Assembly: GCF_002210105.1 (NCBI RefSeq)
Contig: NZ_AQQU01000001.1
Span: 222,501 to 286,500 of the forward strand
Direction: 5' to 3'
Length of the DNA stretch: 64,000 nucleotides
From: Oceanicola sp. 22II-s10i
GTDB taxonomy: Bacteria; Pseudomonadota; Alphaproteobacteria; Rhodobacterales; Rhodobacteraceae
Under the pieces are notes generated by a model. The model was not told where the DNA came from and made no database searches. It saw only the letters and a program-made list of their open reading frames with translations. The translations under genes and the position numbers were made by a program. Below are positions 17,637 through 26,030 of this stretch, piece by piece; within the stretch, counting starts at the first letter, position 1, and each line of letters begins with the position of its first letter.

Positions 17637-18253
17637 GCCGCCTCTGCCTCGGTCAAGAGACCCGCCCCGACCAGCCGCGCGGCCCAGCCGTCCGGCCCGG
17701 TGAACAGGTGCGTCTGCCACCCGCGCGACTCGGCCATCGCGATGTTGTCCGCACGGTCGTCGGTGAACAGCAGCGCGCCGGGGGCGATGCCGCAGTCCGC
17801 CTCGACCATCTCGTAGATCCGTGGCTCTGGCTTGATGACCCCCATGTGCCCCGACACGAAGGCCCGGTCGAACTCGTCCAGGAAACCATAGCGTGTCCGG
17901 GCCAGCTCGAAGCTTCCGATACCGAAATTCGTGAGCGCAAAGACCGGAACGCCCTTCGCGCGCAGGGCCCTGAGCAGACGGACCGACCGTGGGATCTCGG
18001 GCCGGGCCAGCTCCAGCCAGCGATCATGCCACAGCCGTATCTCGTCACGATAGGCCGGGTTCGCCTCGGCCGTGGCATAGATCGTGTCGCGGAAATCCTC
18101 GCCCCGGTCGACACGGTCGTTCATCCCGTGCAGGTCGACCTCGGCGAACAGCGCCTCACGCCGCGCACGGCCGAACTCGGCATCGTAGAAACGCTCGGGC
18201 TGCCATTCGATCAGCACGTTCCCGATATCGAAGATCACGGCTTCGACCTGCAT
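17633..18253 (-). CDS. HAD family phosphatase (HAD-IA type)
   Basis: The 206-residue product has all HAD motifs: FDIGNVLIEW (motif I, with the DxGN variant seen in YihX-like phosphatases), ALTNFG (II), a Lys in VIKPEPRIY (III) and LFTDDRADN (IV). It probably hydrolyses a small phosphate ester such as a sugar phosphate. I prefer the start at 18253, giving MQVEAVIFD; the longer open frame adds a cysteine/arginine-rich stretch without support. It is the first gene of the HAD, OCD-like, alpha/beta hydrolase operon. Confidence 0.88.
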   Translation of the reverse strand: MQVEAVIFDIGNVLIEWQPERFYDAEFGRARREALFAEVDLHGMNDRVDRGEDFRDTIYATAEANPAYRDEIRLWHDRWLELARPEIPRSVRLLRALRAKGVPVFALTNFGIGSFELARTRYGFLDEFDRAFVSGHMGVIKPEPRIYEMVEADCGIAPGALLFTDDRADNIAMAESRGWQTHLFTGPDGWAARLVGAGLLTEAEAA

Positions 18254-18388
18254 CCTGTCTCCGTCCTGTCGGCGCGGGTCGAGTGCCCGCTGTTCGGGGC
18301 AGGATACGCATCGCCGGCGCATGTCGCCAGCGGCCAGCCGAACACCGCCGCAGGGCAGGACATTTCGGCATCACGCGTCCGGCGCGTC

Positions 18389-18571
18389 TCAACCCTGAGC
18401 GCGCACCAAAGGCGGCCCCCGCGCCGAACGCCGCTCCGGTGGCGACAACAGCATCCGCTCGCCTACAGGTGTCAAATCCCGTGCACCGTTGCCACCAGTC
18501 CCGGCGGGCGAGTCGCCCCCGATCAGAAGGACCATCAGAAACCCGGACAAAAGGATCAGCATCACACGCAT
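18389..18571 (-). CDS. Possible small exported or membrane protein (60 aa)
   Basis: The predicted product begins MRVMLILLSGFLMVLLIGG, a convincing hydrophobic signal or anchor, and continues with a Gly/Pro/Arg-rich tail. It lies in the 429-base gap between the HAD gene and the DUF4336 gene, on the minus strand. There is no recognised domain. Much of the gap otherwise holds nothing I can identify. The hydrophobic start is the only positive evidence, so this is tentative. Confidence 0.35.
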   Translation of the reverse strand: MRVMLILLSGFLMVLLIGGDSPAGTGGNGARDLTPVGERMLLSPPERRSARGPPLVRAQG

Positions 18572-18682
18572 GATCCCAGCATCGCCCGGAAACCTGTCCA
18601 TATCCTTAACCGGCGCAGGACAGGCACCGCTTGCATCCATGCGCCCCCTGCGCGAGCCTCCCGCAAAGGAAGGAAGCCGCCG

Positions 18683-19432
18683 ATGACCGACGCCAGCGCC
18701 AACCACACCGACGCCCCCGCCGGCCCCCTCACCGCGTTCGGCCCGGAGATCTGGCTGGCCGAAGGCCCCGTGGTCGACGGCATGGCCGGGTTCCACTACC
18801 CGACCCGCATGGCCCTGATCCGCCTGCCCGAGGGCGGCCTGTTCGTCTGGTCCCCGACCGCGTTGACGGAGGAGCTGCGCGCCGCCACCGACGACCTCGG
18901 GCCCATCCAGGACATCGTGGCGCCGAATGCCCTGCACCACCTCTTCCTGTCCGACTGGGCCGAAGCCTACCCCGCGGCCCGCATCCACGGCACGGTAGAG
19001 CTGAAGGACAAACGCCCGGACATAAGTTTCACCACCTCTCTCGACGCCGCCGCGCCCGAGGCATGGGCCGGCCATATCGACCAGACCATCTTCCCGAACC
19101 GCATCGCAAATGAGGCGGTCTTCTTCCACCGCGCCAGCGGCACCGTCCTGATCACCGACCTGATCCAGCAGCTGCCGCGCGACTGGTACTCCGGCTGGCG
19201 CGGGCTGGTCGCGCGGCTCGACCTGATGACTGCGCCGCGCCCCTCGGTCCCGCGCAAGTTCCGCCTCGCCACCCGCGACCGCCCCGCGGCCCGTGCCGCA
19301 GCGGTCACGATCCTCGGCTGGCCTGCCACGACCCTCGTCATGGCACACGGCACCCCGGTCCGAACCGACGCGGCCCGGACCCTGGCACAGGCCTTCGACT
19401 GGCTCGTCCCGCCCCCTGCTTCTTCTGGTTGA
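18683..19432 (+). CDS. DUF4336 domain-containing protein
   Basis: The 249-residue protein matches the DUF4336 family, which resembles metallo-beta-lactamase folds: MALIRLPEGGLFVWSPTAL, then DIVAPNALHHLFLSDWAEAYP, in place of the usual HxHxDH motif. This suggests the metal site is altered or lost. EAVFFHRASGTVLITDLIQ is also typical. It is monocistronic, with RBS-like AAGGAAG before 18683. The last few residues (PPPASSG) are encoded within a GC-rich repeat-like element that continues past the stop. Function unknown. Confidence 0.78.
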   Translation: MTDASANHTDAPAGPLTAFGPEIWLAEGPVVDGMAGFHYPTRMALIRLPEGGLFVWSPTALTEELRAATDDLGPIQDIVAPNALHHLFLSDWAEAYPAARIHGTVELKDKRPDISFTTSLDAAAPEAWAGHIDQTIFPNRIANEAVFFHRASGTVLITDLIQQLPRDWYSGWRGLVARLDLMTAPRPSVPRKFRLATRDRPAARAAAVTILGWPATTLVMAHGTPVRTDAARTLAQAFDWLVPPPASSG

Positions 19433-19492
19433 AAATACTTTCGGGGGGAGTCGCGGGCGCAGCCCGCGGCGGGGGGCAGACGGCCCCCCGAC
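19411..19492. repeat. GC-rich hairpin element, possibly an interspersed repeat
   Basis: A short T-rich lead overlaps the DUF4336 stop and is followed by two strong hairpins: CGCGGGC-N3-GCCCGCG at 19452-19468 and six G pairing with six C at 19471-19489. From memory, similar tracts occur repeatedly in Rhodobacterales intergenic regions. Only this copy is complete in the window; the first 30 bases of the window and the terminator at 13313 share small parts of it. Confidence 0.4.
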
Positions 19493-19509
19493 AACGCCAC
19501 CACAAACGA

Positions 19510-19537
19510 AAAGGCCCGGTCAACCGACCGGGCCTTT
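19510..19537. terminator. Bidirectional terminator between DUF4336 gene and atp operon
   Basis: A perfect 12-pair stem (AAAGGCCCGGTC with GACCGGGCCTTT) closes a four-base loop. T-rich tracts follow on both strands. It lies 25 bases after the atpF stop on the minus strand and about 78 bases after the DUF4336 stop on the plus strand, so it can end both transcripts. Confidence 0.88.
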
Positions 19538-19562
19538 CCACATTCCCCTGAACCGGACCGGT

Positions 19563-20126
19563 TCAGTGCAGCTTGGTCTCGACCTGCGCGATCGAGTCGT
19601 CGATCAGCTTGTTCGCCTCGGTGGCGCTGATCTCCTTGGCGATCGTCTCGCGGGCGACGGCGACGGCGACGATGATCGCCTGGTCGCGGACCTCTTTCAC
19701 GGCAGCGGCCTCGGCCGATGCGATCTGGTCCTCGGCGGCGGCCAGACGGCGCTTGATCGAGCCTTCCAGATCGGCCTTCGCCTGTTCGGCGGCGGCCTGG
19801 GCCTCGCCCTTGGCGGTCTCGACGATGCGGTCCGCCTGCGCCTGCACCTCTTTCTGCTTGCGCTCGTAGGAGGCCAGCAGAGCCTGCGCTTCCTCGCGCA
19901 GCGCGCGGGCCTCGTCCAGCTCGGCGCGGATGCCGTCGGCCCGCTTGTCGAGCATCCCCATCAGCATCCCCGGCACCTTGAAGTACACGAGGACGGCGAT
20001 GAACAGGATGAACGCCAGCAGCACGATGAAGTTCGTGTTGTGGAGCGAGAAGAACGGACCGGTCGCGGCGGCGGCCGGGGTGGCCAGCGCGGCGGCGAGG
20101 GCGGCGGATGCGAAGAGTTTCTTCAT
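19563..20126 (-). CDS. atpF: F0F1 ATP synthase subunit b
   Basis: Subunit b is part of the peripheral stalk that holds the F1 head against rotation. The 187-residue protein has one membrane segment (about residues 33-52: [17 protein letters not shown]) followed by a long charged coiled coil rich in Ala, Glu and Lys. It is unusual in carrying a signal-peptide-like N-terminus ([20 protein letters not shown], with an AAA cleavage site) before the membrane segment. This is the last gene of the operon, four bases after the b' gene. Confidence 0.93.
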   Translation of the reverse strand: MKKLFASAALAAALATPAAAATGPFFSLHNTNFIVLLAFILFIAVLVYFKVPGMLMGMLDKRADGIRAELDEARALREEAQALLASYERKQKEVQAQADRIVETAKGEAQAAAEQAKADLEGSIKRRLAAAEDQIASAEAAAVKEVRDQAIIVAVAVARETIAKEISATEANKLIDDSIAQVETKLH

Positions 20127-20130
20127 GTCC

Positions 20131-20700
20131 TTACCCCTTTACCCGGCCGTCGACGGCGGTGTCGATCGCGCCCTGGTCGGCCTTGAAGCCAAGCGCAGCG
20201 ACGATCTCGGCCGCGGTTTCCTTGGCCACGACCTTGACGCTGTCCACGGCGCCGGCGCGGATCTCCGCGATGGCCTTTTCGCTTTCGGCGCTCTTGGCGG
20301 CGATCTGTTCGTCCGCCTTCGCGATGGCGGTGTCCAGCTCGGCCTGGATCTCGGCCCGTGCCTCGGCGGCGATACGGCCCGCTTCGACCCGTGCGTCGGC
20401 CAGCGCCTTGTCATAGGCGGCTTCGGCTTCTTCAGCCTTGCGCTTCAGATCCTCGGCGGCGGCGATGTCGTTGGTGATCGTGCCCGCACGCTGTGCCAGA
20501 ACGGCACCGATGCGCGGCAGCGCCACCCGGCTGAGCACCAGGTAGATCACGACGAGCGTGATGATCAGCCAGAAAATCTGGTTGGGGAAATGCGAGAAGT
20601 CGAGCTGCGGCATCCCCGCGCCCGAAGCGGCGTCATGACCCGCGACGCCGGTGGCGTCGGCAAGGCCCGTGGCCCCTTCCCCATGCGTTTCAGTAGCCAT
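20131..20700 (-). CDS. atpF': F0F1 ATP synthase subunit b'
   Basis: Subunit b' forms the second strand of the peripheral stalk in alphaproteobacteria and photosynthetic bacteria. The 189-residue product has an N-terminal polar extension of about 40 residues, then [24 protein letters not shown] as its single membrane segment, then a coiled coil. The [12 protein letters not shown] start of the helix is characteristic of b'. It lies 80 bases after atpE and four bases before atpF. Some annotations name it atpG or atpX. Confidence 0.93.
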   Translation of the reverse strand: MATETHGEGATGLADATGVAGHDAASGAGMPQLDFSHFPNQIFWLIITLVVIYLVLSRVALPRIGAVLAQRAGTITNDIAAAEDLKRKAEEAEAAYDKALADARVEAGRIAAEARAEIQAELDTAIAKADEQIAAKSAESEKAIAEIRAGAVDSVKVVAKETAAEIVAALGFKADQGAIDTAVDGRVKG

Positions 20701-20780
20701 TCGATCCTCCTGGAACCCAAGTTTACCACGGACGGGGCCCTAGAGGGCACCCGTCCGCACGTAAGGATGGAGTGTCCGGA

Positions 20781-21005
20781 TCAGACGGCGAACATCAGCA
20801 GCAGGGAGACGAGGAACGCGAAGATCCCCAGTGCTTCCGCGAATGCGATGCCGATGAACAGGGTCGCGGTCTGCGACGCGGCTGCCGACGGGTTGCGCAG
20901 GGCGCCGGACAGGAAGTTGCCCGCAACGTTACCCACACCGATTGCGGCTGCGCCGGAACCGATTGCTGCCAGGCCTGCGCCGATGTGTGCCAGATCGCCT
21001 TCCAT
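20781..21005 (-). CDS. atpE: F0F1 ATP synthase subunit c
   Basis: Subunit c forms the rotating proton ring. The 74-residue hairpin protein has [23 protein letters not shown] in the first helix, the polar loop ALRNPSAA, and the proton-carrying glutamate in [20 protein letters not shown] in the second helix. The residues around that glutamate (no sodium-ligand pattern of Gln and Ser/Thr) indicate proton rather than sodium coupling. It is the third gene of the operon, with 93 bases after atpB and 80 before b', space that could hold translation-enhancing signals for this high-copy subunit. Confidence 0.96.
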   Translation of the reverse strand: MEGDLAHIGAGLAAIGSGAAAIGVGNVAGNFLSGALRNPSAAASQTATLFIGIAFAEALGIFAFLVSLLLMFAV

Positions 21006-21098
21006 GATGATGTCTCCTTACGATGGAATTGGTGATTTCGGATGATGGACGCGGACGCCCGGGTTAAGCGTAGGGTGCGTGCTCTGCACGCACCGCTG

Positions 21099-21872
21099 TC
21101 AATGCGACGGGTGCAGTGCGTCCTTCAGATACACGCAGGTCAGGATGGTGAACACGTATGCCTGGATGAAGGCCACGAGGATTTCCAGACCGTACATCGC
21201 GGCCACGGCTACCACCGACAGCGGCGCGATCGCGGCGATTGCGGCAAAGCCCGCGAACACCTTGATCACCGCGTGGCCGGCCATCATGTTGCCCGCGAGA
21301 CGGACAGAGTGGCTGACGGGGCGGACGAAGTAAGAAATCAGCTCGATCACCGCGAGGATCGGGCGCAGCGCCAGCGGCGCCGACTTGACCCAGAACAGTT
21401 CGAGGAAATGCGCGCCGTTCTTGATGAAGCCGAGGATCGTCACCGTGAAGAACACGGCAAAGGCCAGCACGGCGGTCACGGCGATATGGCTGGTCGTGGT
21501 GAACGCCATCGGCAGCAGGCCGAGGAAGTTGGCGAACACGATGAACATGAACAGCGTCATCACATAGGGGAAGTACTTGATCCCGTCCTTGCCGGTCACG
21601 TCCTCGATCATCTTGTAGACGAAGCCATAGGCCAGTTCGGCCACCGACTGGGTGCGCGAGGGGATCGTGGCGCGGTTGCGGGTGCCCACGACCAGCAGCA
21701 GAGCGATCGCCACAACGGTCAGCGCCAGCCACAGGGTCACGTTGGTGATCGTGTACCAGTGCACCGGGCCATCGCCGAACAGCGGCTTGACCAGGAACTG
21801 ATCCATCGGGTGGAACTGCAGACCGCCTTCCGCCCCGTGTGCCGCTTCGCCAGTTGCCGCTTCCGTCGCCAT
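21099..21872 (-). CDS. atpB: F0F1 ATP synthase subunit a
   Basis: Subunit a contains the proton half-channels facing the c-ring. The 257-residue product has five to six hydrophobic segments, the essential arginine in [14 protein letters not shown] in the helix facing the ring, and the C-terminal [19 protein letters not shown] typical of the family. [10 protein letters not shown] and the long periplasmic-side N-terminus ([16 protein letters not shown]) also fit. It begins three bases after atpI. Confidence 0.96.
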   Translation of the reverse strand: MATEAATGEAAHGAEGGLQFHPMDQFLVKPLFGDGPVHWYTITNVTLWLALTVVAIALLLVVGTRNRATIPSRTQSVAELAYGFVYKMIEDVTGKDGIKYFPYVMTLFMFIVFANFLGLLPMAFTTTSHIAVTAVLAFAVFFTVTILGFIKNGAHFLELFWVKSAPLALRPILAVIELISYFVRPVSHSVRLAGNMMAGHAVIKVFAGFAAIAAIAPLSVVAVAAMYGLEILVAFIQAYVFTILTCVYLKDALHPSH

Positions 21873-21875
21873 GCC

Positions 21876-22205
21876 TCAGCCCTTCTCGTCCCTCGCGGCG
21901 GCCTCGGCCGCCTGTGATCTCTGGATCTCGGTGGCGGTGCGAAGCATTACCTTCACCCCGGCCGCGAAACCCAACAGCGTGAACACGACAATCCCGAAGG
22001 GTGCGGTTCCCGCCAGTGTATCCAGCCCGAAGCCCAGCGACGCCCCGATCCCAAGGCCTGCCACCAGCTCGGTCACCATCCGCCATGCCATGTTGGCCTG
22101 TGAATAGTGCTCGTCCTTGCGGGGGCCGGGTTCCTGCGCCTTGCGCGCGGCCGCGAGCCTGCCCTCAAGCTGCGCCATGCGCGTCTTATGGTCGGACTCT
22201 GACAC
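21876..22205 (-). CDS. atpI: AtpZ/AtpI family protein
   Basis: The 109-residue protein opens the atp operon. It has a charged N-terminal half and two hydrophobic segments (about residues 47-65, LVAGLGIGASLGFGLDTL, and 70-90), typical of the AtpZ/AtpI proteins that help assemble the c-ring or carry Mg in other bacteria. The length and gene order atpI-B-E-F'-F support the call. It is separated from atpB by three bases. Confidence 0.85.
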   Translation of the reverse strand: MSESDHKTRMAQLEGRLAAARKAQEPGPRKDEHYSQANMAWRMVTELVAGLGIGASLGFGLDTLAGTAPFGIVVFTLLGFAAGVKVMLRTATEIQRSQAAEAAARDEKG

Positions 22206-22232
22206 CGGAAACCCCTTCGGACATCCGCGATG

Positions 22233-22261
22233 TTGCTATGCGGCGGCGCGGCGTGAGTCAA
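22233..22261 (-). promoter_or_regulatory. Candidate promoter of the atp operon
   Basis: On the minus strand TTGACT is followed after 17 bases by TAGCAA, placing the transcript start about 20 bases before the atpI ATG. The -35 box is good and the -10 box weak. A second candidate lies further upstream (TTGAGT with TATTAA, 19-base spacer). Either could serve. Confidence 0.4.
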
Positions 22262-22374
22262 GAACACGTTAATTCCCGTCAACTCACTGATTTTAATAGA
22301 TCTTCAGAACGCCAAACACTCAACATCGCACCAAAGCATCAGATGTTAGCGCCGCAACTCGCCCGCAGGCCATA

Positions 22375-22392
22375 TTCAACCGCCAAGTTGAA
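22375..22392 (+). promoter_or_regulatory. Inverted repeat upstream of the ArsR-family gene
   Basis: TTCAAC-N6-GTTGAA is a perfect inverted repeat 30 bases before the arsR-family start. ArsR proteins commonly bind such AT-rich dyads over their own promoter, so autoregulation is likely. Position and symmetry are the only evidence. Confidence 0.5.
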
Positions 22393-22421
22393 CGTCGCCA
22401 CGGCCTGTCGTATGCCGGGCC

Positions 22422-22763
22422 ATGTCCACCGATCTCGACCAGGTCTTTGCCGCACTTGCCGATCCGACCCGACGCCGCATCCTGTCGATGCTGCTCGAGG
22501 ACGACATGGCCGTGACCGACGTGGCCGAACCGTTCGAGGTCTCGCTCGCCGCGATTTCCAAGCACCTCGCCATCCTGACCCGCGCCGGTCTGATCAGCCA
22601 GGACCGGCGGGGCCGGATCACATGGTGCAAGCTGGAGCCCAAGGGCCTCTACTCCGCCTCGGTCTGGATGCAGGGATTCGGCCAGTTCGAGCCGGTGAAC
22701 CTCGACGCCTTCGAACGCTTCCTCGCGGCAGAGCTCGGTGACGTAGCGTCAGACGACGCCTGA
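22422..22763 (+). CDS. ArsR family transcriptional regulator
   Basis: The 113-residue protein is a single winged-helix domain: VFAALADPTRRRILSML, then SLAAISKHLAILTRAGLI as the recognition helix region and DRRGRITWCKL as the wing. The CxC metal motif of arsenic and cadmium sensors is absent, so it probably senses something else; many such non-metal ArsR proteins control neighbouring genes. The only following same-strand gene is a predicted membrane protein 69 bases downstream. It diverges from the atp operon. Confidence 0.9.
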   Translation: MSTDLDQVFAALADPTRRRILSMLLEDDMAVTDVAEPFEVSLAAISKHLAILTRAGLISQDRRGRITWCKLEPKGLYSASVWMQGFGQFEPVNLDAFERFLAAELGDVASDDA

Positions 22764-22832
22764 CACCTCCCGGCCCCTGGAAATCCGCCAGTGCGCCCGA
22801 TTGCAGCCTCATTCGGCGCTTACCTCGGGGGC

Positions 22833-23378
22833 ATGAGCATCAACGCCCCGACCTCGTCCTCTTTCGGCATGACGGCACAGACCGGCACCGGTTCCGTCCG
22901 CCCCGAGCCGCTTTCGCGGCCCGCGGATGGCGGCGGTCTCGTCGGAACGCTCCGCGCCCGTCTTCTGAGCCGGGCCGGGCAGTACCGCCACATCGTGTTT
23001 CTGGCGGGCCAGATCAAGCACACCCGCGGAATGGCGATGTTCGACGGGATGCTTTTCCTCATGGCGATCTGTTCGATCCTGCTGCCGACCAGTGCGGGCT
23101 TCGCGCTGGCCAACGCGGCGGCCAGCACCATTGTCGGCCTGCCCTTCGCCATTCTGATGTTTCTCAGCCCCTTCGCGCTGATGGCACTGCTGCCGCTGCG
23201 CGTGCTCTACCTCGCGCTCGACGGTCTGCTCGGCATTCGCCTCCGGCTGTCGATCCTCGCCCCGCTCGCGCTTGTCAGCCTCGCGATCTTCATGTTTATC
23301 GGCCCGCTGGCCATTCGTCCGGCCGCCGTCACCGCCGTGCATGTCCCGATCGCGATGGAGCAAACGGCCAACAGCTGA
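22833..23378 (+). CDS. Hypothetical membrane protein
   Basis: The 181-residue product has a polar N-terminal 60 residues and then about three hydrophobic segments (GMLFLMAICSILLP; LPFAILMFLSPFALMALLPL; LSILAPLALVSLAIFMFIG). No family is recognised. The opposite-strand frame is full of charged low-complexity sequence typical of a shadow, which supports the plus-strand reading. It follows the ArsR gene and may be its target, though the 69-base gap leaves that open. Convergent with the EamA gene, two bases apart. Confidence 0.6.
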   Translation: MSINAPTSSSFGMTAQTGTGSVRPEPLSRPADGGGLVGTLRARLLSRAGQYRHIVFLAGQIKHTRGMAMFDGMLFLMAICSILLPTSAGFALANAAASTIVGLPFAILMFLSPFALMALLPLRVLYLALDGLLGIRLRLSILAPLALVSLAIFMFIGPLAIRPAAVTAVHVPIAMEQTANS

Positions 23379-23380
23379 CC

Positions 23381-24280
23381 TCAGTCATCCCTGAGCAGCA
23401 GGACCAGCGCGATCACCGTAAGCACGACACCACCCAGCACCAGCGGCTGCGGCACCTCGCGCCCCAGCACCAGTTCCCACAGGATCACCCATGACGGGGT
23501 GAGATAGGTGTAGGCCATCACCTTGGCCGAGGGCAGGTGCAGAGTGGCGAACTGCAACAGGACAAAGGTCGTCGCACTGGCAAAGACCGAGATATAGGCC
23601 AGCGTGATCCAGACGATCGGCGGCAGCGCGGCCCAGTCCGTCGCAAGGATGTCGCCCCAGGCGTAGAGCGTCAGCACCACGAAACCCGCGACCAGCATGC
23701 CGAAGGTAAACACCACCGGCGGCTCGCCCCGGTTCAGCTTCGCCACCAGCGGCGTATAGATCGCATGGGCGACGCAGCCCCAGAAATAGACCGTCTCGCC
23801 GCGCCCGACCTCGAACCGCATCAGCGCCGCCGGGTCGGCGCGGAAGATCACCCAAAGTGCCCCCGCAGCCCCGATCGCCAGCGCCAGCGCCATCCGCAGC
23901 GTCGTCACCTGCCGCAGCAGGAACCACCCCGCCACCGCGGCCATCAGTGGTGTCAGCGTAAAGACGGCAGCCGTCGATACGGCCGGCGCGGTCTTCAGAC
24001 CCTCGAACATCAATACGAAATAGATCGCGAAGATCCCGCCGAGCAGCGGATACCGCCATGGCGCCTGCAGGGCCGAACGCGGGATGCCCGTCGTGGCCAG
24101 CGCCGCCGCCCCCACGAGGCAGGCCGCCAGCAGGAACCGCGCGGCGTTCATCGCGGCGGGCGCGATATGCGGCGCGGCCATCGACCCGAGCGAGAACGAC
24201 CCCGCCACCAGCATGGAAAACGTGAGCATCGCCGCATGCCCGCGCATCGGGCGGCGTTCCCGCAGAACGGCGGTCGTCAC
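23381..24280 (-). CDS. EamA/DMT family transporter
   Basis: The 299-residue protein has ten hydrophobic segments in two EamA repeats, with the family pattern of a conserved Pro in IAPAAMNAARFLLAA and a Thr-Pro in FTLTPLMAAVAGW (first repeat) and TYLTPSWVILWE (second). DMT carriers export metabolites such as amino acids or nucleosides; the substrate is unknown. The GTG at 24280 overlaps the LysR stop as GTGA, which I took as the start; an internal ATG at 24247 is the alternative. It is co-transcribed with the LysR gene. Confidence 0.87.
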   Translation of the reverse strand: MTTAVLRERRPMRGHAAMLTFSMLVAGSFSLGSMAAPHIAPAAMNAARFLLAACLVGAAALATTGIPRSALQAPWRYPLLGGIFAIYFVLMFEGLKTAPAVSTAAVFTLTPLMAAVAGWFLLRQVTTLRMALALAIGAAGALWVIFRADPAALMRFEVGRGETVYFWGCVAHAIYTPLVAKLNRGEPPVVFTFGMLVAGFVVLTLYAWGDILATDWAALPPIVWITLAYISVFASATTFVLLQFATLHLPSAKVMAYTYLTPSWVILWELVLGREVPQPLVLGGVVLTVIALVLLLRDD

Positions 24281-25155
24281 GATGCGCCGTCCTTGAACCA
24301 GTCCTTGATGAAGTTGAGGAAGGTCTGAACCTTGGTCGTCCGGTGCAGGTCCATATGCGTGACCAGCCACAGCCGCGAACACCATTCGGGCACCGGCGGA
24401 TGCACCAGCACGAGGTCCGGATGATGCTCCGCCTCGTCACAGCGCAGGAAGCCCAGCCCGATCCCCGACAGCACCGCCTGCTGCACCGCACGGTTGTCGC
24501 CCGAGCGGAAGACGATGTTGGTCGAGGGCACGTTCTCTCGCATCCACAGCGCAAAGGGCGCGCGGCTCGACGCATCGTCGAAGCCGACGAAGCGATGCGT
24601 CATCGCCTCTTCGGGCGAGGCGGGCATGCCGTGCTTCTCGACATAGGACTTGGCCGCGTAGATCCCGGTATCCAGCGACAGGAACGGCTGGACCACGTTG
24701 TCGGGCTGCTGCGGCGGGCTGCCTGCGCGGATCGCCACATGCGCCTCGCCGTATTCCAGCCGGAACAGCCGGGCCGAGGTCAGGTAGCGCAGGATCACCT
24801 CGGGATATTCCCGCTGGAACGCCGCCATCGCGGGCACCAGCAGCTGGCTGAACCCGCTCAGCGTCGTCACCACCAGCTCACCCGTCACGGCATTGCCGCG
24901 CCCCTTGATCCGGCCCGCAAGCTGGCTGAACTGGTCGTCCGTCGCCTGTGCCACCCGCAGCAGGTCCTGCCCCGCTTCGGTCGGCGTGTAGCCCCGCGCA
25001 TGCCGCTGGAACAGCTTGACGCCAAGCCGCCCCTCCAGCGCGTCGATATGGCGGATCACCGTGGCGTGGTGCACCCCCAGCACATCGGCTGCGCCAGAGA
25101 CCGTGCCCAGCCGGGCGACCTGAAACGCCGTGCGGATTTCATCCCAGTTGTCCAT
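24277..25155 (-). CDS. LysR family transcriptional regulator
   Basis: The 292-residue regulator has the LysR winged helix (AFQVARLGTVSGAADVLGVHHATVIRHIDALEGRLG, then LFQRHARGYTPTEAG) and an effector domain with RAVQQAVLSGIGLGFL. The VHHATVIRHID variant of the recognition helix is common in a sub-clade of alphaproteobacterial LysR proteins. The start at 25155 excludes a long shadow extension. It overlaps the EamA gene, which is a likely target. It is divergent from the small gene at 25288, another possible target. Confidence 0.92.
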   Translation of the reverse strand: MDNWDEIRTAFQVARLGTVSGAADVLGVHHATVIRHIDALEGRLGVKLFQRHARGYTPTEAGQDLLRVAQATDDQFSQLAGRIKGRGNAVTGELVVTTLSGFSQLLVPAMAAFQREYPEVILRYLTSARLFRLEYGEAHVAIRAGSPPQQPDNVVQPFLSLDTGIYAAKSYVEKHGMPASPEEAMTHRFVGFDDASSRAPFALWMRENVPSTNIVFRSGDNRAVQQAVLSGIGLGFLRCDEAEHHPDLVLVHPPVPEWCSRLWLVTHMDLHRTTKVQTFLNFIKDWFKDGAS

Positions 25156-25287
25156 GACACACCTGTGCGCGAGCGAACCTTTGGCGCATTCAATGCCACT
25201 TTCGTGCGCATCCGCAAGGGGGTGGGAACTATTTTCACCGCCCGGACTTCTGCCATAAGGGAGGGGACATCTTTCAGGAGACCCCCG

Positions 25288-25434
25288 ATGTCCTACTACA
25301 TGAAAGCATGGCTCGCCGCCGCCACACTGCCCGTCTGGCTCGCCTCGTCCGCATGGTACGACGCGGTCAAGATCGCCAACGCCCCCCTGCGCGTGATGCT
25401 CGACGCCGAGCGGAACGAGGACGCAGACGCCTGA
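25288..25434 (+). CDS. Small hypothetical protein (48 aa)
   Basis: A good ribosome binding site (CAGGAG) lies eight bases before the ATG. The product starts MSYYMKAWLAAATLPVWLASSAWYD, an amphipathic-hydrophobic helix, and ends in an acidic tail. I do not recognise it. It is divergent from the LysR gene, with 132 bases between the starts, and could be controlled by it. Aromatic residues near the start and the clear RBS argue for a real small protein, perhaps membrane-associated. Confidence 0.55.
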   Translation: MSYYMKAWLAAATLPVWLASSAWYDAVKIANAPLRVMLDAERNEDADA

Positions 25435-25548
25435 TACCATCGGCGGGGCGGGGCGACCGGCACCGCTCCGCCCATGACCGACGGGCAGGGGAACGGCGCA
25501 GGCGTCAGGACGTTGGAGGGTCACACCCCCAACCCCAAGGATCATGCC

Positions 25549-25752
25549 ATGCACCCGATGACTGTTCCCCTCGCCTTCGCCACCCTGCCCTTCCAGATCA
25601 GCGCCGCGTTCTGGAGCAGCTGGATCGCCACCGTCTCGCGCACGTCGCGCGACGCCATCGCCGCGACACCCCCGGTCATGGACGCCGCGATCGCGGAAGC
25701 CCGCACCATCGCGCCCAACATGACCGTCAACCCGAAGTCCCTCCCCGCTTGA
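25549..25752 (+). CDS. Small hypothetical protein (67 aa)
   Basis: The product starts MHPMTVPLAFATLPFQISAAFWSSW and continues with a helical, Ala-rich middle and a polar tail. An AAGGA sits before the ATG. The longer frame from 25474 has no RBS, so the internal start is preferred. It has the same general plan as the 48-residue protein 115 bases upstream (hydrophobic, tryptophan-containing lead and polar tail), so the two may be functionally paired. The helical region faintly recalls phasin-like small proteins but is too short to call. Confidence 0.5.
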   Translation: MHPMTVPLAFATLPFQISAAFWSSWIATVSRTSRDAIAATPPVMDAAIAEARTIAPNMTVNPKSLPA

Positions 25753-25806
25753 GCCCCGGACACCACGGGGCGGCCCGCCACGGCACGGCCGGACCGCCCC
25801 TCCAGC

Positions 25807-25835
25807 TTGACTCCGCGCCCCTTCACGCCTAAACG
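25807..25835 (+). promoter_or_regulatory. Candidate ffh promoter
   Basis: TTGACT at 25807-25812 and TAAACG at 25830-25835 are separated by 17 bases. The transcript would start near 25842 and run about 190 bases to the ffh ATG. Its first bases would form a seven-pair hairpin, CCGGAAG with CTTCCGG (25848-25869). The rest of this 278-base gap holds no recognisable gene. Confidence 0.5.
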
Positions 25836-26030
25836 CCCCCTCAACACCCGGAAGGCTAAGAACTTCCGGTCCCGATGCCGTCCGAGCAGGGATCGCCACC
25901 AGTCAGCGCGTTGCGCCCACTGGTGCATTTGTCGTTTGGCGACTGGCCTGATGCCTTTCGCTTGAGAAAGTCGCCGCCCCCGCCCACATCGGGGGCATGT
26001 TGCAGTCAGGGGCCTAAGGAGGGCCGGGGC

